64,000 bases of DNA. Origin: Actinomadura atramentaria DSM 43919. GTDB taxonomy: Bacteria; Actinomycetota; Actinomycetes; Streptosporangiales; Streptosporangiaceae. The notes under the pieces are model-generated. The model was given only the letters and a program-made list of their open reading frames with translations, did not search any database and had not been told where the DNA came from. The translations under genes were made by a program, and so were the position numbers. Shown piece after piece: positions 34,966-43,281 of the stretch (position 1 is the first letter of the stretch; each line of letters opens with the position of its first letter). The stretch covers positions 310,001 through 374,000 of the forward strand of contig NZ_KB907208.1 of NCBI RefSeq assembly GCF_000381885.1, in the 5' to 3' direction.

Positions 34966-36036
34966 TCAGGCGATCAACAGAGCACGGGTCCAGCCGGTGG
35001 CGTCCGTGCCGTCCAGTGCCAGCCGGGCGCCCGCGCGGCCTTCGAGGAAGCCCGGCTTGGTCAGCGCGCCGATCTCGCTGTCCACGCGTCGGCGGAGGTA
35101 TTCGATGTGCGCGGCGAAACGGTGTGGGGTGCGACTGTCGGCTGCGATCGACCTGGTCACGGTAAGGACACCCGCCCAGCCGTGGCACAGTGACACGTCG
35201 GTGATCAGGTTGAGATGGCCCGTGTCGGTGAGCGCGGCGAGCGCACGGTCTTCGGCTGCTTGCCTGCGCGCTGAATCATCCAGGGCGATCGCAGCCAGTT
35301 GGAGAGCACGAACGACGCCGAGAGCCCCGTAGCACCACGACGGTCGCAAGGGGATGGACGGCGCCGGCTCGCCGTCTGTGATCTGGTCGCGCGTGGTCCA
35401 GTAGGAGGCGCCGTACCGATCCAGCCATCCCGCGAACCTGTCGATTGCCGCGAGCTGCCCTTCTACTTCGACGCCCTGGCCGGTGGCCAGCGACAGCAAC
35501 GCCAACGGGCCGGCGATGCCGTGCGCCATGCCGTTGTTGCTGTGGCCTCCGACGATCGGCTCGTGCCCGGGGCCGTCGGCCGACCACCAGCCCGGCAGCA
35601 GCCGGCCGTCGCTTTCGACCGGACGCGCTAGCGACACCAGCGCGGTCAGCACTTCCTCGATCAGCCCCGACCGGCTTGGCCGGGACAAGAGCAGCGCTCC
35701 CAGGCCGGTCAGACCACGGATGAGATCGAACTCGGCCAGATGCGGAAGGCGGCCCGCTTCACGTCTCCGGAGAGCGGCGGCCAAGCGCGCGGCCACTACA
35801 CGGTCAACCGCGTTCTGAAGAGTGAGGTCCGTTCGCTGAGCACAACGAAGCACGAACTCCAGTGCCGGAGCACCATGGAACAGCGACGCGTTCGCGCCGA
35901 CGCTCACGCCGTCCGTCACCGCCATGGCCAGGAGCCGCTTCGCGGCGGTGTGGTCGCCGCGCTCGATGTGCAGCAGCGCCACGCCCAGCGCACCCTCGGA
36001 CAATGCTTGCGCCTTCGGCGGGTCGACCGAGGTCAT
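34966..36036 (-). CDS. lanC: Lanthionine synthetase C-like cyclase
   Basis: A 356-residue protein. ATG 36036 overlaps the lanB stop (ATGA). The LanC toroid is marked by GMAHGIAGP (H172), and by the zinc ligands C235 in WCYG, C284 and H285 in CHGWAG. It catalyses addition of precursor cysteines to dehydroalanine/dehydrobutyrine to form (methyl)lanthionine rings. Length is slightly below the usual ~400. Generic symbol; no locus-specific name exists. Confidence 0.9.
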   Translation of the reverse strand: MTSVDPPKAQALSEGALGVALLHIERGDHTAAKRLLAMAVTDGVSVGANASLFHGAPALEFVLRCAQRTDLTLQNAVDRVVAARLAAALRRREAGRLPHLAEFDLIRGLTGLGALLLSRPSRSGLIEEVLTALVSLARPVESDGRLLPGWWSADGPGHEPIVGGHSNNGMAHGIAGPLALLSLATGQGVEVEGQLAAIDRFAGWLDRYGASYWTTRDQITDGEPAPSIPLRPSWCYGALGVVRALQLAAIALDDSARRQAAEDRALAALTDTGHLNLITDVSLCHGWAGVLTVTRSIAADSRTPHRFAAHIEYLRRRVDSEIGALTKPGFLEGRAGARLALDGTDATGWTRALLIA

Positions 36037-38063
36037 CGGTTCGCCCGCATGGCGACGACGATGCTGTGGGCCCGGCCACCTATCCAGCCGTCCGCGTCCG
36101 CAGGCGGCGGCTCGTGGAATATCGCGACCGGGAAGGCCGACAGGTGGGCGCGCAGCAGGTCCAGGTCCATGTCGCGCGTGAGGTCGAGCCGGAGGTGCTG
36201 ATCGTCCATGGCCAAGAGCACGCAGGACGGTACGCCGGCCCGGGTCCGCCAAGAATGGAGATGTTCGCCCCATTGATCAAACGATGCGTGGCGGTCTGGC
36301 AGGGCGCGGGCGCGCAGCTGCCAGCGGGCGGTGGTCAGGACGCTGCGCCGGTGGTGCAGGGCCGGGGTGTACGGCAGGGTCCACGCCGCTCCCCAGTCGA
36401 ACCACGTCACCTGCGGGGTGGCGGCCCGGCTGATCTCGGCCAGGAACCGGACCAGCGGCGGCGTGAAGTTGTTCCAGACGAAGTTGATCGCGGTCGGCGT
36501 CAGCAACTCCACGTGCTCCCCGGTGGCCGCGATGGCGAGGTACAGCCGTCCGTCCTGGAGGCCGACCGCGAGGTCGCCGGGGCCGAGGGCTTGATCCTCG
36601 TCGTGCCGGAACTCGCCGACGCTGACCAGTCGCGGCAGCACCTGCGGGGCACGCGTGAGCAGGTCCGCCTCGATACGCGCGGGAGGGAAGGACAGCTGGG
36701 CCTGCACCGCTCCCGGGTCGACGGTGGGGAGATCGACGTGGTCGGCGGCGGCTTGCGGAAGCAGGTACCAGAACCGTCCGGTCATCGTGCCCGCCGCCCG
36801 GGAGACGGTTTGGACCCCGAGCCGGAAGTCGCCCGCGTCCAGCGCCGTCAGCGACCGGGCATGGACCTGCGCGCATACCTCGAAGTGGGGCGCGAGAACG
36901 GTCGGCCGCTCACCCGCCGACGCCTCCAGCTCCTCGATCATCGCCTCAGTGAGGATGACCGAACGGCGGCCTTCGACGGCTGCGGTTCCGGCGAGCTCCA
37001 ACAGCAGGCGGTCGCGCCGAGACATCGGACGTGGCGGCTCGGACACCGACCCGAACCCTTCCGGCAGACCCAGCCCACGATCCGGGTCGATCAGCTGCTC
37101 CAGACCGACCTCCGCGCCCTCGCCGAAGCGGTCGGCGAACCGCTCGGCATAGTGCGTCCAGGCCCGCGTTCCGGTGGGACAGGTCGTCAACCTGGCCAGC
37201 ACGGTCGCCGCCGTCTCCAGTTCCACCGCGACCGTCTCCGGCAGTCGCACCTCGGCGTCCAGGCGCACGTCCACCGCCGCGTTCAGCTCGCCGGCTGCCA
37301 AAATGCCGGTCGGCAGGTTATCGGCCGGATCGGCGAGCGTGGCCGGGGCCCGGAGCTGCGACACCAGCAGGCGGGTGCGCAGCAGCTCCGCTACGAAGGC
37401 GGCCGTTCGATCGTCACCGACGTCGGGGAATTCGGCGGCGAGCTTGCCGACCAGGTCCGCGTGCCGGATCGGGGACCGGGCGGCGTCCAGCACCAGCGAG
37501 ACCGCCGCCGTAAGCGCCATCGAGAACTCCGACGCTCCCTGAGATGGGACGTACACCCGGCCGCCTCGCACACGCGCCAGGGTGTTGACGCGCACTTCGA
37601 CGTCGGCCATCAGCGCGGCGTCCGCCTCCCGCATGCGGATCGCCGCGTCCACCGCGACCGGATCGGCCCGCCGGACGACAACGTGCCGGTCCCCGACGCG
37701 CACTGCCGCACTACCGCCGAAGCCGACCAGGCTGACGCCCGCGAACAACCCGAACGGAGTGGAACGGTGCGCGTACCGGATCGCGTACCTGGCGACCGCG
37801 AGCGCCGCCCGCCGCGCCCGGCGCGCCTTCACCGGCCGTCCGCCCAGGATCGACCCGACCTGCCGGGCCAGGTCCGGGCTGGCGCCGGTGACCGTCTCCC
37901 GGAACGTCGCGTCCGCCCAGACGGGAGCGAGCCAGTCCCGCCACTGCTTAGTGGAGGCATCCGGTCTCGGCCACGCGGGCAGATCCGGGGCCTGGAGATT
38001 CACTGCGGCCCGCAGCATTCCCGTGCCGGTGCGCCGGTACAGCCGACGCCGTGACCTCGTCAT
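36033..38063 (-). CDS. lanB: Lantibiotic dehydratase, glutamylation part only (split LanB)
   Basis: A 676-residue protein, ATG 38063 with GGAG eight bases upstream. The N-terminus carries class I LanB features: RYAIRYAHRSTPFGLFAGVSLV and, late, TPTAINFVWNNFTPPLVRFL. It ends where the glutamylation domain ends; the elimination domain is supplied by the first part of the protein at 32891-34927. It should transfer glutamate from Glu-tRNA to Ser/Thr of the precursor core. Coupled to lanC. 65 bp separate it from the precursor gene. Confidence 0.88.
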   Translation of the reverse strand: MTRSRRRLYRRTGTGMLRAAVNLQAPDLPAWPRPDASTKQWRDWLAPVWADATFRETVTGASPDLARQVGSILGGRPVKARRARRAALAVARYAIRYAHRSTPFGLFAGVSLVGFGGSAAVRVGDRHVVVRRADPVAVDAAIRMREADAALMADVEVRVNTLARVRGGRVYVPSQGASEFSMALTAAVSLVLDAARSPIRHADLVGKLAAEFPDVGDDRTAAFVAELLRTRLLVSQLRAPATLADPADNLPTGILAAGELNAAVDVRLDAEVRLPETVAVELETAATVLARLTTCPTGTRAWTHYAERFADRFGEGAEVGLEQLIDPDRGLGLPEGFGSVSEPPRPMSRRDRLLLELAGTAAVEGRRSVILTEAMIEELEASAGERPTVLAPHFEVCAQVHARSLTALDAGDFRLGVQTVSRAAGTMTGRFWYLLPQAAADHVDLPTVDPGAVQAQLSFPPARIEADLLTRAPQVLPRLVSVGEFRHDEDQALGPGDLAVGLQDGRLYLAIAATGEHVELLTPTAINFVWNNFTPPLVRFLAEISRAATPQVTWFDWGAAWTLPYTPALHHRRSVLTTARWQLRARALPDRHASFDQWGEHLHSWRTRAGVPSCVLLAMDDQHLRLDLTRDMDLDLLRAHLSAFPVAIFHEPPPADADGWIGGRAHSIVVAMRANR

Positions 38064-38128
38064 CACCCACACTCCAATCCTGGGCATCCACTCGTTGGGA
38101 CAGGCGACGCTCTTCCCGGTCCGGTTGG

Positions 38129-38317
38129 CTACGAGGTCGTGCAAGCGCTCGGGCACGAGCTTCCGCACGTGTCGCCTGTGCTGCACATCAAGACGGTCTC
38201 GGCCGCCGGAGTGCCCTCGATGAAGGTGATGTCGAGCTCGAACGGCGCGAACGCCGGTCCGCCGCTGCCGGAATCGTTCTGCTGCTGACCGGCCTGCTGG
38301 GAGGTCGAGGTGCTCAT
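38129..38317 (-). CDS. lanA: FxLD-family lanthipeptide precursor
   Basis: A 62-residue peptide; ATG 38317. The leader is Gln/Ser-rich and carries FELD at 26-29 in FAPFELDITFIEG, the FxLD box bound by the class I enzymes. The core is about residues 36-62, with cysteines 45, 51, 55 and 59 and Ser/Thr at 36, 41, 46, 47, 50, 53, 54, 57, 60, 61 and 62. Up to four thioether rings are possible. The only core aspartate is D49 in GDTC, the natural target for the PIMT-like methyltransferase of the cluster. First gene of the leftward operon and divergent from the XRE regulator. Confidence 0.9.
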   Translation of the reverse strand: MSTSTSQQAGQQQNDSGSGGPAFAPFELDITFIEGTPAAETVLMCSTGDTCGSSCPSACTTS

Positions 38318-38450
38318 GTCGTGTGCTCCGTTCGCTCGGGAACCGGCGCGTGGGAAATCCACACCCGGTGGTCTGGTGCGCCGACCAGGTTGCGGCTCCA
38401 GTGAACGACGCTCGCCCCGCGGCCGACTATCGTCTGGGGGGTCGCCGAGC

Positions 38451-38468
38451 GTTTAACCGGTTTAACCG
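38451..38468. promoter_or_regulatory. Tandem 9-bp repeat upstream of XRE regulator
   Basis: GTTTAACCG occurs twice without a gap (38451-38459, 38460-38468), 12 bp before the regulator ATG. The junction contains the palindrome AACCGGTT. It is AT-rich against a GC-rich background and may be the operator of the regulator, or a -10-like element. The 163-bp divergent region 38318-38480 holds no other gene; GACTAT at 38425-38430 is another weak -10 candidate. Confidence 0.4.
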
Positions 38469-38480
38469 AGCGGGGTTCCG

Positions 38481-39839
38481 ATGCCGAGGGCGCCAGTTCA
38501 GCGCTCCCCCAACCACCGTCTGCGCGAGATGATCGCCGCGAGCGGCCTGAGCTACGACGCCGTGGCCCGTGCGGTCGTCCGCATCGCCGCCGAGAACGGC
38601 GAGGTGTTGCGAACGAACAAGTCCGCAGTGGCGCACTGGGTCGCGGGCACCGAACCCGGCGAGCGAACGGTCGCCTACCTGGCCGAAGTCCTATCGAGGC
38701 GGGCCGGGCGACCGGTGACGCCCGCGCAGCTCGGGTTCACCGCCACCGGCCCTGAGCTGGCCGGCGCGCAGCCGATCGAAACCGCCGCCCTGCTCGGCCG
38801 CGCCGACATCGACCACCGCAACTTCCTGGCGGCGGCCGTCTTCACCGCCGCCGACGTGACGATGCCCCTGGACTACGACCACGAGCCGGTCGCCCGCCTC
38901 TTACGGGCACGCACCGGCCGAGCCCGCGTCGGTGCCGAAGAGGTCATGGTGGTCCGGCAGATCACCAAAGCGTTCACGGCCGCCGACGAGGTTCTCGGCG
39001 GAGGGCACGGCCTGTCCACGGTCGCCGCCTACCTCGCCGACACCGCCGCTCCCATGCTGTCCGGCCGCTTCACCAGCGACACAATCCGAAGAGACGCGTT
39101 CGGAGCCGCCGCGGAACTGGCGTGGCTACTCGGCTGGAAACACCATGACCTCGGGCATGAAGGCGCGGCTCAGCGGTACTACCTGCTCGGCTTCCAACTC
39201 GCCGTCGAAGCCGACCCTCACGCCCACACCGCGTGGATGATGCGCGCCGTCGCCCACCAGGCCCTCAGCCTCAAGCAACCGAACAACAGCCGCGACCTCA
39301 TCCAGGCAGCCCTTGAGCGCGCCAACGGCCACGCCGACGGTGCCACGCAGGCGCTCCTGCACATCACGCACGCCCGCGCCCACGCCGCCCTCGGCGACAA
39401 GACGGACGCCGCCCGCGCGCTGCTCGCCGCCGAAGACGCCCTCGCCCGCGACGACGAGCCGCAGCCGTCCTACTCCCTGCTCATGGGCCCGGCAGCCGGA
39501 ACGGTCGACTCCCACACCGCCCGAACCCTGACCGAGATCGGCGACCACATCGGCACCGAGGCCCGACACCGTGCCGCTTTCACTTCCTGGGACCCAGTCG
39601 CCTTCCCGCGCGTTCATCTGCTCACCCACATGGACCTGGGCGACTGCCTCGCAGCCCAGGCCCGGGCCGACGAGGCGGTCGCGGCGTGGAGCCGCGCACT
39701 GGACCTCGCCGAGGGAATGGACTCGGCGCGCAGCCGGTCGGCGTTCGCCTCGATCCGGCATACCCTCGCCGTCTACCGGCGTCGTGGCGTACCGGGCGCC
39801 GGCCTGCTGGAGCAGCGAATCCGGCACGCACCCGTCTGA
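38481..39839 (+). CDS. XRE-like regulator with TPR-type C-terminus
   Basis: A 452-residue protein, ATG 38481. The N-terminal helix-turn-helix (about 10-75) has NHRLREMIAASGLSYDAVAR and NKSAVAHWVAG, and the remaining ~370 residues form helical repeats (AHTAWMMRAVAHQALSL, ARAHAALGDKTDAARALLAA, ALDLAEGMD). This architecture is common in actinobacterial pathway regulators. Being divergent from the FxLD precursor, it is the probable regulator of the cluster. It runs into the Nudix gene with 13 bp between. Confidence 0.8.
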   Translation: MPRAPVQRSPNHRLREMIAASGLSYDAVARAVVRIAAENGEVLRTNKSAVAHWVAGTEPGERTVAYLAEVLSRRAGRPVTPAQLGFTATGPELAGAQPIETAALLGRADIDHRNFLAAAVFTAADVTMPLDYDHEPVARLLRARTGRARVGAEEVMVVRQITKAFTAADEVLGGGHGLSTVAAYLADTAAPMLSGRFTSDTIRRDAFGAAAELAWLLGWKHHDLGHEGAAQRYYLLGFQLAVEADPHAHTAWMMRAVAHQALSLKQPNNSRDLIQAALERANGHADGATQALLHITHARAHAALGDKTDAARALLAAEDALARDDEPQPSYSLLMGPAAGTVDSHTARTLTEIGDHIGTEARHRAAFTSWDPVAFPRVHLLTHMDLGDCLAAQARADEAVAAWSRALDLAEGMDSARSRSAFASIRHTLAVYRRRGVPGAGLLEQRIRHAPV

Positions 39840-39852
39840 AAGGATCGCCGAC

Positions 39853-40329
39853 GTGACCGATTCCGCCCTGCCCCCTGCCCTCGACTCCCACACACTTCTC
39901 GTCGCGGCTGTCATCGTTCACGACCGGGCCGCCGACCAAGTGCTGCTGCTCCAACGCGGACCCGACGCCAAGTTCGCCCCACGCCACTGGGACCTCCCCG
40001 TCGGCAAGGCCGACAAGGGCGAGGTCGTGACGGCCACAGCAGCCCGCGAACTGAGAGAAGAGACGGGCCTCGTCGTTAATCCGGTCGAGTTGAAGGTGGC
40101 GGGCATCATCCACGGCGCGTGGGGAGTGGAAGCACCCAACGGCTTCCTCACGGTCGTGTTCGTCACCCACAACTGGGACGGCGACCCGGTGAACGCCGAA
40201 CCGCAAAAGCACTCACAGGTGGCCTGGCATCCGGTGGACAAAGTACCGACGGAGTTCGTGTCGACAACCCGAGCGGCGCTGGTGAACTACCTGAGCGGCG
40301 GACCGATGGTGTCCGCAGAAGGCTTCTGA
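39853..40329 (+). CDS. Nudix hydrolase
   Basis: A 158-residue protein; GTG 39853 preceded by AAAGGA. A complete Nudix box spans residues 51-73 with E57, RELREE at 65-70 and the closing TGL. It hydrolyses nucleoside diphosphate linked to X; the substrate is unknown. It follows the XRE regulator and probably shares its transcript, a frequent pairing in actinobacteria. Confidence 0.87.
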   Translation: MTDSALPPALDSHTLLVAAVIVHDRAADQVLLLQRGPDAKFAPRHWDLPVGKADKGEVVTATAARELREETGLVVNPVELKVAGIIHGAWGVEAPNGFLTVVFVTHNWDGDPVNAEPQKHSQVAWHPVDKVPTEFVSTTRAALVNYLSGGPMVSAEGF

Positions 40330-40367
40330 GAACGACCCGATCCCGGGTTTCTCGCGTCGAAACGCGA

Positions 40368-40400
40368 AACGGCCGGGCGCCCCCGCGGCGTCCGGCCGTT
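40368..40400. terminator. Bidirectional hairpin between Nudix and phytase-like genes
   Basis: AACGGCCGG (40368-40376) pairs with CCGGCCGTT (40392-40400), and the inner bases extend the stem to about 14 bp with one G-T pair. Flanking A and T bases make it terminator-like in both directions. Confidence 0.65.
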
Positions 40401-40411
40401 CCCACGCGGGC

Positions 40412-41734
40412 TCAGTGCAGCGGGCCCGACAGCCGTACCGTGATCAGCGTCGTCTGCGCGCCGCTGTCGATCAGGCGGCCGTTCGCGTCGAAGGCGCCCG
40501 GACCGTCCGTCATCCCGAAGTCGTTGTCGTTGATGACGGCGACCGTCCACGGGTTGAGGACCGCGATGCCCTCGACCTTCTTCGGTGCGCCCGGGACCTT
40601 GTTGAAGTCGATCGCGAGCCGCTTGGACAGGACCGGAACACCGGCGGCGGCAGGGTCGGGCAGCGCTTCCAGAGAAGGCGTCGTGGCGGTCGCGTCCCAG
40701 CGCGTCCCGAGGATGTTGCTGCGGCGGTTCAACACGACCCGGTTCAGGCGGAACGCGTTGTCCGTCCGCTCCTGGACGAGCAGCGTCTCCGGCCCGATCG
40801 CCGCCAGCGCCGAGATCTTGAGGTCACTGGTGTCCGTCGCGGACGGGTCCACGACCGACACCGCGTCGAACCGGTACGCGTACTCGGCCGTCACCTTGTG
40901 GAGGCGCGGCGAGAAGCGCAGCAGCCGCGTCGTGCGCGACGCGTTCCCCACGGCCTTCGACGGGTTCGACAGCGGACTCTGCAGCGCGATCACCAGGTCC
41001 CCGCCCGGCAGCACCGTCAGCCCCTCGAATCCGCGGTTCCCCTTGCGCGCGAGGAAGATCGACGGCAGCGCCTCGACCACCGGGTAGTCCGCCCCGGTCA
41101 GCGCCAGCCCCTTCGGGACGTACCGGGCGAGCACCCGCCCCTTCGCCGACACGTGGACCAGCGACGGGCTGTACTCGTCCACCAGCCAGAACGTTCCATC
41201 GTGCGCGGGAACGATCCCTTCGGTGTCCAGCCCGTTCGGGTTCAGCTCCAGTTTCGTGGACGCGTTGTAGTCGTAGGGCACCTCGTCGCGCCCCGGCTGG
41301 TTGGACAGCCCGGTCACCGGCTTGCCGTGCGCCGTCAGGATCGGGATCGCCTTGACGACGTCGAGCCGCTTGCCGTGGACCCGCACCTTGACGATCGCCG
41401 GATCGAAGCCCGGGACGGGGAACGTCCGCCGGTCCGCCCCGTCCACCTTGATCTGCCCGTTGGGCCCGCGGTCGGTGACGGTCCAGAACTCGCCGGGCCG
41501 CCCGGCCGGGTACAGGTCGCTGCCGATGCCGCCCAGGTCCACGCCGCGGTCGTCCGCGACGGACCCGGGCAGCAGCGCGTTGGAGAACTCGCCGAGGGGG
41601 ATGTCGGGCAGCGTCGCCGTGCCCGTGACGGTGCCGCGCAGGCCGGCGGACGGCGCGGCGTGGGCGGCGGTCGGCGTCAGCAGCGCGGCGGCGAGCGCCG
41701 CGGCGGTCAGCCCGCGAAGGATCGGTCGTGCCAT
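40412..41734 (-). CDS. Secreted phytase-like esterase-domain protein
   Basis: A 440-residue protein; ATG 41734 with GAGGAG ten bases upstream. A signal peptide (about 1-27, AALLTPTAAHA cleavage site) predicts export. The mature part is rich in beta-propeller-like strands: EFWTVTDRGPNGQI, LDTEGIVPAHDGTFWLVDEYSPSLVHV, GFEGLTVLPGGDLVIALQ and KKVEGIAVLNPWTVAVINDNDFG. These match the family named 'esterase-like activity of phytase' (PF13449). The real substrate is not known. Confidence 0.82.
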   Translation of the reverse strand: MARPILRGLTAAALAAALLTPTAAHAAPSAGLRGTVTGTATLPDIPLGEFSNALLPGSVADDRGVDLGGIGSDLYPAGRPGEFWTVTDRGPNGQIKVDGADRRTFPVPGFDPAIVKVRVHGKRLDVVKAIPILTAHGKPVTGLSNQPGRDEVPYDYNASTKLELNPNGLDTEGIVPAHDGTFWLVDEYSPSLVHVSAKGRVLARYVPKGLALTGADYPVVEALPSIFLARKGNRGFEGLTVLPGGDLVIALQSPLSNPSKAVGNASRTTRLLRFSPRLHKVTAEYAYRFDAVSVVDPSATDTSDLKISALAAIGPETLLVQERTDNAFRLNRVVLNRRSNILGTRWDATATTPSLEALPDPAAAGVPVLSKRLAIDFNKVPGAPKKVEGIAVLNPWTVAVINDNDFGMTDGPGAFDANGRLIDSGAQTTLITVRLSGPLH

Positions 41735-41841
41735 GAAAGTCGTGCTCCTCGGCGAGACGTGAAGATACGTCCGAGACGGTCCACGAAACGCGTGAACCGG
41801 CACTGGCCGCGCCGTGAACGCGTCTGGAACCTCGCAGGTCA

Positions 41842-42222
41842 TCAGTACTGGTCGAGCACGAGCTGCGTCTTCAGGACGTCCCCGTGGTACAGCCAGCCGT
41901 GGGCGTCCGCGACGGCGATGGCGTCGCTGTGCAACGTGGCCGCGTCGTCGTAGTCGTCCGTTTTGAGCGACAGTTCGACGACGTACTCGGAGCCGATCGG
42001 CACGACCTCGATGCCCGACCGCGCGGCCGCCGAACCGGTGATCCCGAACGCCGACTTCACCGCCGACGTCGGATCGTGGGACGCGTCCAGCGCTGCCGAG
42101 GTCAGGTTGATCTTCACTTCGTACGTCGGCGTCGCGTTGGACGCGGCGTGCGCGGGCGAGGCGAGCGCCGAGACGGCGAACAGCGACCCGGCGGCCAGGC
42201 GCACCAGCGACATGATGGTCAT
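41842..42222 (-). CDS. Small secreted protein of unknown function
   Basis: A 126-residue protein starting at ATG 42222 (ATG 42213 also possible). A signal peptide ends at ASPAHA. The mature ~100 residues are beta-rich (YEVKINLTSAAL, YVVELSLKTDDYDD, GWLYHGDVLKTQLVL), with no Cys. It lies 107 bp upstream of the phytase-like gene in the same direction. I do not recognise the family. Confidence 0.6.
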   Translation of the reverse strand: MTIMSLVRLAAGSLFAVSALASPAHAASNATPTYEVKINLTSAALDASHDPTSAVKSAFGITGSAAARSGIEVVPIGSEYVVELSLKTDDYDDAATLHSDAIAVADAHGWLYHGDVLKTQLVLDQY

Positions 42223-42327
42223 GCCGGAACTTTCACCCGCCCGGATGATCGCCGCGTGTACGGGATGTGAACCGCTCGCACGCCCCGCGAACACGTAGGC
42301 TCCGGTGAGCCGTAGGAAGGGGAACCG

Positions 42328-43209
42328 GTGTTCATCGGCATGCTGACGGCCGTCGCGGCGTCGCTCTGCTACGGCACCGGCTCGGTGCTCCAGGCCGTCG
42401 GCTCGCGCCGCTCGGCGCGGCAGGGCGCGGACGGGACCACCGGCTACGGCGGCCCCAGCCTGGCGTCCACCGCAAAAGCGGTCGTGACCTGGGAGTTCAT
42501 CGTCGGAACCGTGCTGGACGCGGTCGGGTTCGGGCTCGGCGCGCTGGCCGCGCGGCTGCTGCCGCTGTTCCTGTCCCAGACGGTGATCAGCGCGAACCTG
42601 GTCGTCACCGCGCTCCTCAGCGTCCGCATGCTGGGACTGCGGCTCACCCGCGCCGAGTGGACGTCGATCGGTGTCGTGTGCGGCGCGCTGGTCCTGCTCG
42701 CCGGGGCGGCCGGGGACGAGGGCCATCCGCACACGGCGATCAGCACGCACTGGTGGCTGCTCGCGCTGTCGGTGCTGCTCGTCGCGGTCGGGACGGCGCT
42801 CGTCCGGTGGCTCGGCGCGCGCGCCGCGATCATCGCGGGCCTGCTGTCCGGGCTGGGGTTCGGCGCGGTCGGCGTCGGCGTCCGGGTGCTGAACGGCGCG
42901 GACCCGCTGGACGTGCGGCAACTCCTCGGCGACCCCGCCCTCTACGCCATCGCCGTCGCCGGGATCGGCGGCATGTACCTGCACACGGTCGCGCTGCAGA
43001 TCGGGTCGGTGAACGCGGCGACGGCCGCGCTGGTCGTCGGCGAAACGGTCGTTCCGGGCGCGCTCGGGGTGCTGTGGCTGGGCGACGAGTCGCGTCCCGG
43101 CTTCGCCTGGCTCGCGGCGGTCGGCTTCGCCGTGGCCGTCGCGGGCGCGGTCGCGGTGGCGTGGTTCGGGTCGGCCGAGTCCGAGGAGCGCGTGGCCGAA
43201 TTCGGCTAG
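42328..43209 (+). CDS. EamA/DMT-type permease
   Basis: A 293-residue integral membrane protein; GTG 42328 after AGGAAGGGGA. About nine to ten hydrophobic helices, with the first (TAVAASLCYGTGSVLQAVG) and the LFLSQTVISANLVVTALLSVRMLG repeat typical of drug/metabolite-type permeases. Substrate unknown. It stands alone, divergent from the small secreted protein. Confidence 0.8.
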   Translation: MFIGMLTAVAASLCYGTGSVLQAVGSRRSARQGADGTTGYGGPSLASTAKAVVTWEFIVGTVLDAVGFGLGALAARLLPLFLSQTVISANLVVTALLSVRMLGLRLTRAEWTSIGVVCGALVLLAGAAGDEGHPHTAISTHWWLLALSVLLVAVGTALVRWLGARAAIIAGLLSGLGFGAVGVGVRVLNGADPLDVRQLLGDPALYAIAVAGIGGMYLHTVALQIGSVNAATAALVVGETVVPGALGVLWLGDESRPGFAWLAAVGFAVAVAGAVAVAWFGSAESEERVAEFG

Positions 43210-43281
43210 CCCGGACGCGCGTCCGCCGTGTCACACTGCGGACGGGAGCGCGGCCCGACGCGCTCGGCCCGGGAGGCGCGC

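Noticed and set aside
38318-38480. A second lanthipeptide precursor in the divergent promoter region
   Set aside because: No FxLD-like leader or Cys-rich core is present in any frame there.
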